Below, piece after piece: positions 45,745-60,179 of a stretch of DNA of 64,000 bases. Location of the stretch: the NCBI RefSeq assembly GCF_037975245.1, contig NC_092568.1, forward strand, positions 34,814,501 through 34,878,500. Reading direction: 5' to 3'. The position numbers and the translations under genes are program-made. The notes beneath the pieces were generated by a model. The model was not told the DNA's origin. It saw nothing but the letters and a program-made list of their open reading frames with translations, and made no database searches. The DNA is from Apostichopus japonicus. Its lineage: Eukaryota; Echinodermata; Holothuroidea; Aspidochirotida; Stichopodidae. Numbering within the stretch: position 1 is the stretch's first letter; every line of letters begins with the position of its first letter.

Positions 45745-46052
45745 GACCATGCATCCACTAAAACCACTATGCCAATGTGCAAAGTGGCTCTGCTGCCATT
45801 CTGTATGTCAGTCATTTTAAGAATCTTACTGGTTGATACAGTTTCCTTGTTGAGAAAACCATGGTCAGTCGCAAATCTAAGATTGTGTCAACTGCTAAAC
45901 AGACTCTTCATGTTAGTTCTAGTTTGCTCACAGCTCTTGTGGGCACCGATCAATCTCTCATGACTGAAGTCCTAATGTATATTTTGGGTAAAACTGAAAA
46001 CAATTTCAGATATCATATCTCCACAATTGTAACAGTTAGTTTGTATCAGTAG
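45745..46052 (+). other. Open stretch with one stop, unknown
   Basis: A single frame reads NHYANVQSGSAAILYVSHFK, reaches one TGA after LTG (near 45833), then continues to the stop at 46052 with YSFLVEKTMVSRKSKIVSTA and ALVGTDQSLMTEVLMYILGK. Composition is protein-like and the single stop suggests a relic. No splice sites or family recognised. Confidence 0.2.
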
Positions 46053-46059
46053 ATTCTGG

Positions 46060-49000
46060 TTTAATTTTTCTTACGATCAATAATTTATTTCTTGGTATTT
46101 CAAATCGCTTTCATGTTTTTACTGTGAACATTTTTCTTGACAAATTTCTAAACATCAATTTAACTTGGCATATAAAATGTTCTATTAATTGCATTCTTGA
46201 AAAGTGATATAAGAGTACTGTTTTTTTCTAATGACTAAGAACCGGTAACACTCGCATTACCGGTACTTGAAAGATGCCTATATTAACTTTAGAGTCATAC
46301 CTAAAGACCTCACATTTCCTTACTATAGTAAAATACGTTGTAGTACATGGATTCACCGATTTCATTTCGGTTCATGTCGGATGATCATTTACAATAATAA
46401 TGTGATCTTTCGAAGTAAGAAACTGAAGGACTAAAGCCTTTCATCGATCACTTAACCCACCTAATTTTGCAGTAGATCTGACATACTTCTTGTGTTGGAT
46501 CCAAGCTTAGGCGACTCCAAATTATTTAAATCGAGTACTTGCGATTGTAAGAGTCACAACCCAGAAAAAAAATGGCTTAAACAAACGTGATTTCAACAGC
46601 TTAGCATAAAAATTATTCAACATGAATTGTAAGAAAATGTTTTTCCCTGTATAGCTGTAACTTTAGAAATCACTTTAAATGCAACAAGTTTCAAGTTACT
46701 ATCTTCAAAGGTTTGCTATCACGACTGAAACAAATTGTTAGTTTATTTTTATTAAACCCACAAATTCAACAAGTGGGGAAGACCACTTGCATTTTGACAA
46801 CCAGATAGGTATACATCGCACAGTATGTAAGCTTTGCATGCGTGCGGCAAACTCAACGAACAAACTACTGTAGCCTTCTTCTAAAGCAAAATTATACACA
46901 GGAATCACAGGCTGTAGCCATAAACCTTTTGTTCAAATGAGCATCGTCAATCGAAAAATAGTAAAGTGCATGTAGAGTTCATTTCATTGTATTGTTACTA
47001 GTCTTAGGGCAGAAAATTTCCTATGAATACACATGTTTTATTGTTTCCATTGTTAGTGTGCCCCGATCGCACACATCAGTGCACAGTTAAAACGCCACAC
47101 CTCAGTTTTGTGTGTCAATATGCATTCTTAGGCTATAATACTTCAGCAAAGCGATATGGCTACTGTAGTAGCGCAGCAAGATGCACCTTCTGATTGGAAA
47201 TTAAAATCCAAAATAATCCCACAGCCAACAGCAAGGCAAACTGTTTTTGTAGTCATTGTGGAGCATCACCCACTTGATTACTCTTATCAACCTAATGCAA
47301 CATAAAGATCTGTTTCCAACCCCTCATCAACTGTGGTTAAAATCAATAACAAATTCTACTTAGAGGAGCATACCGAATATTGTATCCATTTCAAATAGGC
47401 ACATGGTATTTATCCAACTTGCCACTCCCAAATTTACAAGGGTTCATTGTTGAATTTCTGTTGACCTACCATAACCCTTGGCCACTACCATAATCACTTG
47501 GGTATATCTACCCATTATGACAAAGGAACATAGCATACACAGTGTCCATATATCCCTGCATAATAGGTTTCAATATTTGCATTTTTTTGACCGTTCACCT
47601 TCCCTATAGTCAATTACAGCATTATTGAGAAAGCTTGGTCACAAGCTTTTCTTGCGCGCCTTTATTGACCTTTAACTGTGGGAGAACAAGTCTTTGGAAA
47701 TATCTGATAATTATATAACAACCAACACACACACACATTATCTAAGGCAACAACATAGAAGAATTAATGTCCTGGTCAACTGTACTTTTCACTTTAAATA
47801 ATTAGGTCCACATGTGCCAAAAATTAACCAACAACTGTATTTCAAATTTGGATACATTCCGCGTTAAGGTTGTAGTGTATATTGCAATTTTAAAATTTTT
47901 GCCCCTCCCTAAACATTTGGACCAGATAAATTTTTGCGTCTGAATGTTCTAAAAATATATGGCCCAAACAAATTGGTTCAAAAATATATATGCCCAAAAA
48001 AATATTAGCCCAAATATTGAGGGACAAAATGGTCCCAAACATATTGGTCTCTACAATTTCGAGCCCAAAGAATGTGTCTCAAAATGCATTTTAGGTGGAT
48101 ATAAAAATTGGGCCCACCCGGCACAAAAATTAGCTTGAAATTTGCAATGTAATATTCAATGTAAAGAGTATACGTTTGACCCTAACCTCATTGATATTCA
48201 TAAGGCCATTTTCAAGCACAATAGGGCACACCTTCTCATTGAACACATCTACACACCAAATATGACAATATCCATCAATCCAATGTTGAGTTATCATGGA
48301 CCCAAGCATGTGTCACAGTCGCATACATACACATACACACCCAGACGCCAACCTGACTGCATTGGATCCTTTCTTCCAGCAAGGAAAGAAAAGGTTTTTC
48401 AGAACTGAGAACGAATGCAAATGTGGCAGTGAGTCCTACATTATTATATTCATTACCATATATTTCTGCTTGACACATTTTAAGCAGGAAACTTACAAGT
48501 CTCTGGAATTCCTTGCCATGAATGTGCTCTCACTCACCTGTGAACACTACCAAATGTCCCAGAGGTATTTACAACAGCTAGGTCCTTAGAATGACTCTGA
48601 TTTTGGCTTTGAATATCCCAAATTTCTATGCAACATTTCAAACATTTTGACGTAACCTCGACTTATGAATTCTGCTCCAATCAAGAGTGTTTCTACTCAA
48701 TGTAGAACAGTGCCAAATATGATGTTCATACCAGTTATGATAACGATGTCAGTGATTGACTTCTGCTGAACTCAAATTATATTGCCCTCTGCTGTAATCA
48801 ACAGACATTTTCAACATATTACTACTATTATTTTAGTGTTACACTTAAGGTGACCTTTTATCTCCAGTTAATGAACACACAACTAATCATCCGCTACCCA
48901 ATGATGATCATCTCTAAGTTTTATCAACATCCATTGAACACTGTATGAGAAGCATTTGACCATTCAAAAACGATAACCCCAAATAACCTGTATATGACAT

Positions 49001-50490
49001 TTGACCTCTCATTGAAAACACCACTTATGTTCATACCCAATAGTCATTGTCCCAGAGCCCCAAGCAATATATATTAAATAAAAACATTTTACCGTTTTAA
49101 AGAAATAACTCTAAATCCTTCAGATGACTTATGACCTCCAATTTATAGACACCCTATATTTAAGGTTTACAAGAGAAGGTACATCAAAATACTTCACTTG
49201 TTTCCAGCAAAGATGGGTAGTTCTTAACTTCTGTTACTTGAAAGTCATCTTACCTTCAACTATGGTCCAAGTAACTGGAGATTAAAAAAAGTCTAGCCTA
49301 AGTCATGACATTCCTAGAGACAATCTAAATAATAGTATTCCAAATTGTCTGAATGCGTTCACTAATATTAAACCAGACGCCAATGAGGCAATGGTTCCGA
49401 TGCCAAATGAATTTCTTCAACTGTTTTGCTGCAAAGAAGAATGTACACAATTATCATAAATATCACTCTTCTAGCTGAAATGCTATTCAAATATAAATAC
49501 TTGCATACTGCCAACAACATATCTCTTTAGAACCAATGTGAGCTAAATTATGCTTACGGCTGCAAATATACAGTACTGACATTTCATTTTATTTTACAGT
49601 AATCCATGCTCATTACGCCTTTTCATGGGACCTGCGCTAGAATCAATATGGACCATCCAGTACCCATAATTTGCCAATGATGATTTAAACCCAACACACA
49701 ATATAGATAATAATGCTACCACTCATGAATAATTAATGTGATGATATCATTTCCTACTGTATACTGCCATACTGCCATACCTGCATACTGCCATACATTT
49801 ACACCAAATACAAGGCAACTCACGCTGAGAGTTGCAATTACAATTTTAAGAATTTTACATTAAGCCGTCTACTCATTAATATTCATGATGCACGCACAAA
49901 ACAACAACCGGGATCTTCTACTACCCATGACCAAAATATATCAAGTATGATGTCCACCCACATATAGTTCTTGAGATATCATGTAAACAAGCTCGTGGTA
50001 TACACACATACATACACGCGCTGACTTAACTGCAGAGGTTTGGCATCGGAACCGAAAGTTCGTCATTTACCAAGAATGATGTTAATCCAAGTTTCATGTG
50101 ACTTAAGTATCATGGTCTTGATATCACGCCTTAATATCATCAATGAGAGTGTGCTTATGAGAGTAATGATAGCAATAACAGTAGTTTTTTGATGCCAATA
50201 TAATTTCTAACATCTCTACCGTTCTATCTTACGTAACTATTGATGCCATATTCACCACATGGTGTGTTTTCGAAAAAATAGATCGAAAACCCCGTACAGT
50301 TCTTGGAAAGAGTTTCGTACAACAGAATTAAGTGCCGATAAATTAAATACCGCCGCACGTTAGAGCATTTTGTCAGTAAACTACACCAACAAAATGTGAC
50401 AAATGTCAATAGGTAGATGAGAGTGCAATAAAAAAGTCAATAATCGTGAATAAGTAAAAAGTGCTAAAAAGCTGAAAAGGGCGCCAGCAG
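46060..50490. other. No gene seen
   Basis: AT-rich sequence. 47880-48130 holds loose 20-30-bp repeats around ATATTGG.CCAAA. Frames at 48142-48589 are not supported by motifs. No RNA gene found. Confidence 0.4.
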
Positions 50491-50560
50491 TCCATTTGAG
50501 TCCGTCGGGGGGGGGGGGGGGGGCATCCGCCCCTGACTGTTTGGACGCTCCGCCACTGTT
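50490..50560. mobile_element. hAT-like terminus with long G run
   Basis: A run of at least 16 G (50509-50523) is followed by GCATCCGCCCCTG and later GCTCCGCCACTG, both resembling right ends of CAGTGGCG/CAGGGGCGGA elements. No partner end found. Confidence 0.4.
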
Positions 50561-51214
50561 GGCCGGTAGTTCTCAGCGATAGTGTTGTCTCCTTTCTTGA
50601 AAATTTGTTTTTTTTTAGCGGTTTTAAGAGCATCAGGGTACGTCCCAGAAGTGAAAACCCGATTGAAAATGTAACAGGGTATCGAGGCAATGACGCCGCG
50701 AGCAATGATGTGAGAAACATGTGTATGATGTCAGCATTTTTTACCTTTTATCATCTTCTTTGGCATTCAAGTACCTGGAAACCACCTTTCTATAAGGGTA
50801 TAGTATTGCTCACTAGCTTGTTTGATCAGTTAATGCCCACTGGTTACAAGATACTGATTGGCTGTTTGTATAGTATTTATTTGTATGTAAGGGATTATGG
50901 ATAATTTAAAAAAGAGTGACAAAGGCAAAGTTTGCCCGAACAGTCGAACACACAAATTCAGTAGTAAACATTATGTGTGTTGTAGTCTTGTAGAGCAGGA
51001 ATTATATTATTCGACGGTCGTTAACATGCGTTTTCAGTACAGTGCGACTACTGTAGACTTCTCGGCCTATGCGCTATGTCTCGTCAGGTTTATCAGCAAC
51101 TATAGCCTACTGCCGGTCCGCGGTCGAAGGGTCGTTCATGAGTGGTCATCATGGAGATTCGAGACCATTCAGACCAATGATATATTTTTCGCACATGTAA
51201 TTTTTTTTGACACC

Positions 51215-51304
51215 CAAAATCCCAGTGGGGGGCGACTGGGGGGCGACAAGCTTTCATGGGGGCAGTCGCCCCCCCCCACGCCCCCCCCCTGTAGCTACGC
51301 CACT
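51215..51304. mobile_element. hAT-like right terminus
   Basis: GTAGCTACGCCACTG at the right edge is the same end as at 3498-3512. It is preceded by the same CCAGTGGGGGGC...CATGGGGGC...CCCCC layout. No matching left end was seen. A 201-codon frame crossing this point is an artefact of it. Confidence 0.55.
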
Positions 51305-51455
51305 GAGTACAACGTCCTAAGCAAGTTAAAATCTAATACTAATTTTGAATCTATGATATTTCAACAATATATCTGTCCTTCACTGAGTCAGGAATTAACT
51401 CAAATGATAGTAAAATCAGTTCCAATGGGGTGTCAAAAGCCAGGTGGGGCCCCGG

Positions 51456-52775
51456 GGATAATTCTGTCAACTGACCCCATTTTTTGTTATTTCCATTTAT
51501 AATCTTATGAGAATGAAAAAAAATTACCCTTTATTTCATTATTTGTCGGTCACGTCCATCCTCCGTGTTTTCCAAGCCCTCCTCCCGACCCCCCCCCCCC
51601 CTCTCTAATTGACCTCGGAGATTTAGTCACCTCTCCTGCAATCAAGGAGGCCGCCGATTTGTACATAAGGAACTCTCTGACCTGCACAATCTCTGTAATG
51701 TATAGCGTCATGGATTATTTTCTACTAAATGACAAAACAAGAAACCATGTAACGCCATGTGCATGTTTTCTCGCTAGACTACCTTATGTTAACGTAATGA
51801 TGGGAAATTAATTTGCAGTTCTCAAAGCGCTGCACAGTCATGTCATTTACAATGATTTTGTGCTATTCTAATCAATTCCTACGGCTTTAAAACTGATGAA
51901 CACAGCCCGTCATTGATGACACAGACAAGAGCCGCCATTTTGCTATAAAGCGCCATTTTGGCTCGGTTCTGCAATTTCGATGAATGCATATTTTCAATGT
52001 ATTTGTCAAAAGGTACTTGTCTTTTGACAACCGCTAAAACATATTTTGGGGCAATTAGTTTGCAGTTGACTCATTTTTGCCACAGTTTAACTGGACTAAA
52101 AACCAACTTAAGTCTAAGTTAAAGTGATGTTTTCACAATAGGAACAATGTCCGTCCAGTTTGCCCCATAAAACGCTACACGCAATTATAACCTTTCGTGA
52201 AATCCAGGCCTACGTGATCATAATCGTTGCTTACCACAGATAGATCCTCAGACACCATAAGCAATCTAAAGATGTTAATCATAACTCGACGTGAAATATA
52301 ACTTAATTACCAATAAAGTAAGAAAACTTACCACCTTGGGCGTGGTCAGTGAAGGTCTGGACTAGACAATCTCACAGGTATTGTGTAGCGAATAAACCTA
52401 GTCTGTTTGCGCGACTAGATTACAGACTGAAGCATTGTCCGTGTAGATTATCGCCAGCAACGTATCTTGTTTTACGGAGCTTTTAAAGTGCCAACGGAGA
52501 CTACTATATTAATATCTTTTTAAATATAATTCACCTAAAAATATTAATATCTCGTTGGTACTTTAAATGCTCCGTAGTATTCAACCCCGCGAGAAAATCA
52601 GTTAATCAATTATTACTAACAAAGAAATAGAAACAGAAACTGTGCTATGAAAACAGCATTAGCTAATTTATTGTGATGTTAACATGTTAACCGGAAAGAT
52701 CTATCCCACGCAATGGAAAGCTGATAAATCTTAACACTACCTTCTTCGCCTAGAATTACCGAATAGAATGTGACC
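51456..52775. repeat. Direct duplication D, copy 2
   Basis: Partner of 42866-44905. It carries a poly-C insert (51587-51600) absent from copy 1 and the short 100-bp version of the fold-back element. Confidence 0.85.
52475..52574. mobile_element. Fold-back element, 100-bp compact form
   Basis: Reads CGGAGCTTTTAAAGTGCCAA inward from the left and CGGAGCATTTAAAGTACCAA inward from the right, flanked by TA on both sides, at the same position in duplication D as the 877-bp element. It is close to a perfect hairpin. Confidence 0.8.
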
Positions 52776-52779
52776 ACGT

Positions 52780-55700
52780 GTGACTGAAGAAAGGCTAGGA
52801 GATTTTGGTTGAAACTTGTATACTTGTAACGTGTATACTTTGTAGGCATATGAATGCATGGATCACACCTGAGTTTTATTTGAATAAAAAGTCAAAAGCA
52901 GCGCTGATTTCACTTGAGAGAAGTGCACTTCCGATCTTTTATGTAAGTGTAAAGGACTATGAGGGATTACTACTGTATACTTTTTACAGATATCTGAAGC
53001 GAAGTCACGCGATTGCGTGAACGCGTTCTTAAGATTGCGTTAGCTGGGAGAATGACTTGTTGAAGGTGCCACTTTTGCATTTGTTTCGAACGAGAAAAAA
53101 GAAGAGATGCTTTATAAAACACAAGTGAAGGTGCTTTAAACAAATAGGTTTCGCTTGAAAATTTCGGAAATATGTTTCAAAACTAACTTCTTCTGTGACA
53201 ACGAACGGAATTGTATATACTAGTTGATCAATTCGTGAGTACCGGTATGATCTGGAGAAACCAAAGTGTGTAAAATAGTCGTTTTTAACCATTCATTTAG
53301 TCGTTGTTAACCATAGTCATTGTATTATGCAAAGAAAGAAAAAATCTATAGACTTTATTTTGCGATTTAACCAAAATTTAGGGATAAGGATCTTACTGAT
53401 TGATACAAAATATGGAATAATGCCTCTCCTCAAATCCCGCTTCCTCCCCCCCCCCCCCTTCCCAATCGCAGTCTCCCTAAAATCACAATAGGGAGAACAA
53501 CTATGATGAAAGTTACTCTGTTCCCTGTCGTAAGAAATAGGGATATTCTGCGCAATTTTAACGTTTATCCGCTACTGTTTTTTTCATTGTAGACGGGTTA
53601 ATTCTTTGAACGGATATCAGGTTATCGAAAACCAGATATTCCTTTAGCCCCCCCCCCCACCTCCGCCCCATCCCCTGCCAATGATCAGGATTTTCGACAA
53701 AATTCCATGTCCCATAGAGTCAAATGGGTTTCCATCTGGGGATAACAATGGTGTCTGTGAACGGGAAAGGGAGAGGAGATAGGGGTGGGCTGTTAGAGAG
53801 TGTGTAATTGTGTAAATAAATAAATTTCCATGTTGGTAGTTTGAAACTCTATTCCATTCTTCTTTTCCTTTATAGCCATGCTCCCCTCCGCTCTTAAGCT
53901 CAGCATTTAAACTGACATTATATACTAACACAGGAGATGTCCATTTAGGCATTAGTGGAATAAGATGGGTACGAGAATTGTGTGGTCCTTGAACGGTGAT
54001 ATAGAATTTAATGCGGTTTTACTTCCATCATCCAAAATTTCTTAAGGATTCCATCTTTTCGTGATTACTGATTCATTTTAGGGGGAGAGGAGAGATAAAC
54101 CACTGGCAAGTGCTCTCTTTTCACGACTCCTGCCTCTCCCAATCCCTCTTGTCTAATTCGTTACTTCTTGTTATTAGAGATATTTGCACCAACCATAATT
54201 CACCAACCTACACATTAAGTAGGACATCTTAAATTTATATTATTTTGGGTACAACCAAGTATGCAGCGTAATTTCACTGCAGATACAATACACTTATATA
54301 TTTTACTAACACCATCATAGCATTTTACTGAAATAGGTTACTATCTACGGAAAATATACTTAAATGTGTTTTAATTGTGCTTATCATACATAACAACTTT
54401 GATTCATAGCGCGGAAGAAGAATGTGTCCATAAATCCCCTAGATAATATTTGGGGCAAATTTTTACACAAGATTGGTTGGAAAAAAAAAATCGCCTTTGT
54501 TTGACTGACTTTGCCCACCTGAGTGCTATATAGTGGTGGTCATAACTCTTTTTTCAACAGTAAAATACAAATTGTATAATTAATTATAAGCATCATATCA
54601 GTAGCGCTTTTAAAGGGTGGAAGCATGTGGAAACACACACACACACACAAAATATTGGTTGTCCCACCACATGCTCCCACATGAATTTGCCGTGCTTAAA
54701 TTCTTTCATCGGTGACTAATAACACATTTCATTTGATAATATTTGTTTTATATGTGATATTGGGAATTTCAGTTGGTGTGCTATTGTGTTCGCCTCAACG
54801 TGCTGCGGTTCGGCCTTTAAAGTGTGAGAACAATTATTCACCCATATCATCACTAGGGCTATTATTCCAATTTGAATGGATACGAAATAATTCACAATCA
54901 TCGAGTCAGTTTGACCTCATCTCGGTCGTATCAAAGGAATTGAGCGGTTAATTATTATTTCGCAACGAATGAATTTATCTCATGTTCATGAAACACCACG
55001 ACGTATTCACTATTCGAAAGTGATACCCACGCAGGCTTGATTAAATCAAAGGGGAGTTCATTATGTTGTCCATGAAATTGACTGTGATATAAGCAAAGTG
55101 ATAATAGCACACACGACAGCACACCCTTCATTGTATAGTCGGCTTATTGTATAGATACACATATCTAGATACAAGGAAGTAAAAAGCATATGAAAACATA
55201 TTAGTACAGTGCAGTTGCCATTGATATGATGAAGTGTAGATTGCGCGTATAAACGTTCGTGCTAAACCCTTCAGACAAGAAAAGATTATTGTTGTTTTGC
55301 ATTTTCTTTCGGATGTTTTGAAGACACTAACCAGAGATACACCCGTACCCTTACATCCATGGACTCCTTGTTATTGAATGGTGCCAGCTATAATTAAAGT
55401 GAAGAGCATTAACATACGTGTCAAGCGTGTTTTTGTCTTAGCCAACAAAAGAAAGTTCTACAAGCGAAAAAGAAAATCGCGAAGTTCTTTGTCCTCTCCA
55501 TTTTGATTCTACCAAACACGTTTAAGGGTTAAAAGGGGGAGGGGGACAGACACGAAGGAACAGAAATATCTGACTTCTACTGACCATAATTTAATTGTGT
55601 CTGCTTACAACATTCTGCTGATTTGAGTTCTGTAAATGATGACAACCGCTAAGCCCCACCCCCCCCTCCCCCTAAAACAAGTGGGTGTTATGGCGGTGCG

Positions 55701-56990
55701 GCTGTAACCTGTACCCGACAAGGCTTTGCCTTCTGCGCCACCTCCAATCGCCCACATTATAGTCCATCACCCTTACCCAGGAAAAAGATGCTCTCATTTG
55801 GCTGTATCTACTCTCTCTCCCTCACCACCACCGCCAAATATTTGAAAACGTCCCTGTTTCATACTCAACAAAAATTGTTTGTTATGAATCTAATATAGGC
55901 CTATATATCTCTACCATACCACTTACTACGCATTCATAATTACCGCTTGGCTTGCCAAAATAAGTGTTAATTCTGTGTTCATTTTCAGATACAATAGCAC
56001 CAGTGGTGTACTCTGTAGAATCACTACACTTACGTAGCCTACTACTTTCTCATTGACAGTTATACAAAGTCATCAGTACGCATTGACACATTCGCCTGGT
56101 GAGCCCCCCCCCCCACCCACCTCAAAGGACGAAACCGGCCGTAAAGTGGGATTGCTCTGGTGTTTATATATTTATTAAATTAACAGGGAGATCAAGGTGC
56201 AAACATGGGATTTCCCCTCTGTTACACATTCTGCTATGTATTTATATTAGATCGATACTATATAGTCACTTTTCTTCTCTGCCATTTTATGTTTGTGTAT
56301 CTATATACGTGTGTGTTCTACTGTATAGGTCGGCCTATATACATAGTGTCGTATAGTACTGCACCACTTGACAGAGAGGCTTACGGTTCCATCGCGGCTT
56401 CAACTTTCCACCCAAAAAAGTAAGTTTAGGGGGCAAAAACATGCCAAAACTGAACAAAAAGGGGGCAAAGTTCTTCCTACACAGTTCATTGAATTCAACT
56501 CAGTTACTTTTGTATTACATCCTTGAATTTGTCAAGACGCAAAAGTATTTCCTTTGCTTGTAAACGGACAGTAGGTCTACAGTTTAGTTTACATACCGTT
56601 ATTAACCTATATCACGTGTACTTTTCTTTAAAAATGAGAAATGCTCGAATTACAAAACGAAGTCAGATATTAAGATAAGACGATTGCCCTTTTATTGGGG
56701 TATAGGAACTAGTCGTCCATGATTTAGAGACTACTGAAATGCTCTCTTTGTATGCCATATACGTAACACGTACAGTATATTGTGCTCATATATACAGAAA
56801 CATAGGCCCTATGTACTGGTATTACATTGAGGAAAATGGAGGTCCAATGTGTGTTTTGTTTTCCATAAGAATTAAGACATGTAAGTACCTAATAACAGCT
56901 ATGGAACAATCAATATGCAGTGGGTGCTGTGTATAGATTGATGACGCAGGTACTTGGAAAGTATTCACCTATATTCACCTGTATCCCACG
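52780..56990. other. No gene seen
   Basis: Several poly-C tracts (53448, 53650, 55663, 56105), an AC microsatellite at about 54636-54650 and short frames only. A hydrophobic frame at 54712-54951 lacks an ATG and support. Confidence 0.4.
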
Positions 56991-57037
56991 CCTCATCACT
57001 ATACATGTGTAGTGTGGGATGAAGAAGGGAGAGAGAG

Positions 57038-59926
57038 CTAAGCTCTTGTGACTCCCCTACATTGCAGATGTCTGTCCAAAAGTCCCGTGATCTGATTTAT
57101 ACTGGTTGCATCAATGACAGACTGTGGAAGGGCTTTCCATTCAGATACAACCATGACCGAATAAAAATGTCTGCGTACATTTAATTTGGAATACTTTGCG
57201 CACAGTTTCATTGAATGGCCTCTAGTAAAAGAGATGTCGCTAAATCCAAACCATAATTGAGGGCTAGCTTTTACGAAACCTTTCATAATTTTAAAAGCTT
57301 CAATTAAATCTCCTCTTAGTCTTCTGGTGGATAATGCAGGTGGGATTAAGAGCAGAAAGTATTTCATTGTATGGCGAATGCCGCAAAACAGGTATCATCC
57401 TTGTAAATCTTTTCTGTACTTTTCAAAACAATCTATATCACCTTTTAGATATGGGTTCCAAGCTTGAATGGCTAATTCCAAGTTTGGACGAACAAGAGCT
57501 TTATAAAGTTGCAACATTAATTCATGTTCCTTTGTTTCAAAAATTCTGTAAATCATTCCCAAAAATCTTGTTGGCTCTTTTCACACAGGCAACAACTTTT
57601 GTATTTAATTTGAGTGAGCTTGAACAATAACACCGAGATCCTTTTCTTCATTCACTGTCTCTAATGGCTGCCCATTCATAAAGTAGTTGATTGTTATGAC
57701 CAAAAGTTATTATGACCAAAGTGCAGAATCTTACACTTGCTAACATTAAATAACATTTGCCATTTCTCAGACCAGAGATGCAGCTTATTGATATCATCTT
57801 GCAAAGATAATGCATCGTTTTCATCGTCAGTCCTGGTAAAGTGTCATCTTAAAATTTTAAATCATGGCTAGATATTTCATCATCAATATCATTTATGAAA
57901 ATCAAGAATAATGATGGTCCAAGAACTGAACCCTGTGGAACTCTTACCTGGCAACCATGATAAAAAAGTACCATTCAAAGCCACTCGCTTTCTTCTACCA
58001 TTAAGCCAGGCTGAAATCCATGTACTCACTGATCTCGAAATACCATGAGATTTAATTTTGGAAACAAGCCGTTTATGTGCCACCTTATCAATATCTTTAG
58101 CAAAGTCGAGATATACAACATCAACTGGATAACCTTTGTCAACATCAGTGGTAACATATTCGAGAAAAGTCAGAAGATTTGAGAAAGTAGAACGTCCTTT
58201 TATAAATCCATGTTGTGTATCCTTTAATAATTGATGATCATCCAAGTGTTTAATAATAGCATCCTTTATCAACATTTCCAAAACTTTACAAGGGTGGATG
58301 TCAGACTTACAGGACGATAATTACATGGATTATGCTTTTAACCTTTTTTGAAGATAGGTATTACATTAGCTTCACGCCAATCATCTGGGACAATACCTTC
58401 ATCCAGATATTTGTTAAATAATATGGCAAGAGACCCAGAAATTTCTTGAGCCATGGACTTTAAAATGTTATTATACTATTTATCAGGTCCTTCAGCTTTG
58501 TTTGGCTTCAAGCTGTTAATCTTCTTTAAACATCATCAGGAGTAAAGCATAGACCTGTTAATACTTCCTCACATCCTTTTGTAAATACACGATCTGGCAC
58601 TGATAAATGTTCAGTTGATTGTCAAACACCACATCACCCTCACCCTGAATTATGAAGAGGTCCAACAGTATCTTTAGTTTTACATTTTGAACGTACTAAG
58701 GAATAGACTGACTTTGTATCTTCTTTAATCTTATCGTCAGGTTTTCTTTCAAACTGTCTTTTAGACCTTCTTAATTCTGTTGTAGCTTCATTAAGAGCGT
58801 TCTTATATTCTGACTCTGCTGTCTTTGTTTTGTAACATTCTGAATAGTTTCCATTTCTTGTACTTTCTCTGCGTGCTTGAAAAGCCTTGTAATCCATCCA
58901 AATTGGCTATTTACTTCTTTTCCCTGACTCCAGGGAACAAAGTCATCCATTGCTTTATTCAAAATAATCTTGAAATGGTTCCACATGTCAACAGTATTCA
59001 TACCATCAAATAACTTATTCCAATCAATACTTTGCAGATATCTTCTCATCCCATCATAAGCAGCCTTTCTAAAGTCTCGGAACTTGTTAATCAAAATTGT
59101 GAGATTCACTTGAACAGTGTGCCCAAACGTGACTATATTGTGATCACTATTTCCAAATCGTTCCATAACATTAACATCTTCTACCATCCCAGGTTCAGAA
59201 CTGAAAACCAAATCCATTATAGAGTCACCTCTTGTTGGTACATAAACATGTTGAGTGAGAAAAAGATCTTGAAAAAGATCAAGTAAAGCTTGACCTTCGC
59301 TGTTGGCTGTAAAAGTTGAACATTCAATTCCCCTTCGATTGAAATCACCCATTATCAGTGAATGCTCTTTTGAAGCACATTTTATCACATTATAAAGTTT
59401 GACACTATCTTCATTTGTATTGCTTGTACTATCATAACTCACACCGATAAACACCTTACTATGTTGTTTTCTTTTCATTTTGCACCACACACTTTCAGAC
59501 TCATGTGTAGGATCAAAAGATGTAACATGTTCATGAGGTAAATCATTTTTCACATATAACATAACCACCACCTCTTGAAGCTCTAAGAGAGTTTCTGTTC
59601 ACAACATAAGCAGTGAATCCAGAAATATCTAGTTCACATTGCAAAATTGATTCGTTAACCCATGGCTCACTAATACCAACAATGTCTGGCTCCAGCTCCC
59701 TTATATATGCCTCTAACAGAGACATCTTGTCAACAATGCTACGTGCATTAACATCAAACACTTTAAGTTTATCCACCTGTAAAGTTATATTGTCCTTGCT
59801 AACTGGTGTTTTCTGAAATTTTTCATGAACAAAACTAAAATTCCTATTTACACTATTTACATCTGAATCCCAAATTACTCCTGCGGCGACATATGGGGGC
59901 CAATACTTGAATAATGTTGCCCCCAA
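57038..59926 (-). pseudogene. LINE ORF2 (endonuclease-reverse transcriptase), frameshifted
   Basis: The endonuclease part shows FDVNARSIVDKMSLLEAYI, IVGISEPWVN, SLIMGDFNRRGIECS and FGNSDHNIVTFG: the Asn, Glu, GDFN and SDH blocks of APE-type enzymes. A frame change occurs near 59560 at a GGAGGTGG stretch and another near 58890. The RT part shows HGFIKGRSTFSNLLTFLEYV, VVYLDFAKDIDKVAHKRLVS and WLNGRRKRVALNG; then the frame shifts near 57945 so that VPQGSVLGPSLFLIF lies in another frame. The catalytic (F/Y)ADD box reads KF, stop (57849-57851), DDTL, so the active site itself is broken. The C-terminal block at 57367-57038 reads RRLRGDLIEAFKIMKGF, W and LPQSVIDATS, as usual for the CR1 group. Confidence 0.8.
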
Positions 59927-60176
59927 TGATCCTTAAGTTTTTTCACCATTCCTCATTCTTGACCGTATTTCCTCTCTCAATTGCTTTCCTATTTCCTATT
60001 TACTTCAATATATTTAATTCCTATTTACACTATTTACATCTGAATCCCAAATTACTCCTGCGGCGACAAATGGGGGCCAGCACTTGAATAATGCTGCCCC
60101 CAATGATCCTTAAGTTTTTTCACCATTCCTCATTCTTGACCGCATTTCCTCTCTCAACTGCTTTCATTCTTTCCTC
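59841..60176. repeat. 177-bp tandem duplication inside the LINE
   Basis: TTCCTATTTACACTATTTAC starts at 59841 and again at 60018. The following about 150 bases repeat with few changes (CATATGGGGGCCAATACTTG versus CAAATGGGGGCCAGCACTTG). It lies at the ORF1/ORF2 boundary and adds to the disruption. Confidence 0.9.
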
Positions 60177-60179
60177 TGA

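Noticed and set aside
50897-51502. 201-codon plus-strand open frame
   Set aside because: It crosses a hAT terminus with G/C runs, giving low-complexity Gly/Pro stretches; nothing like a known domain.
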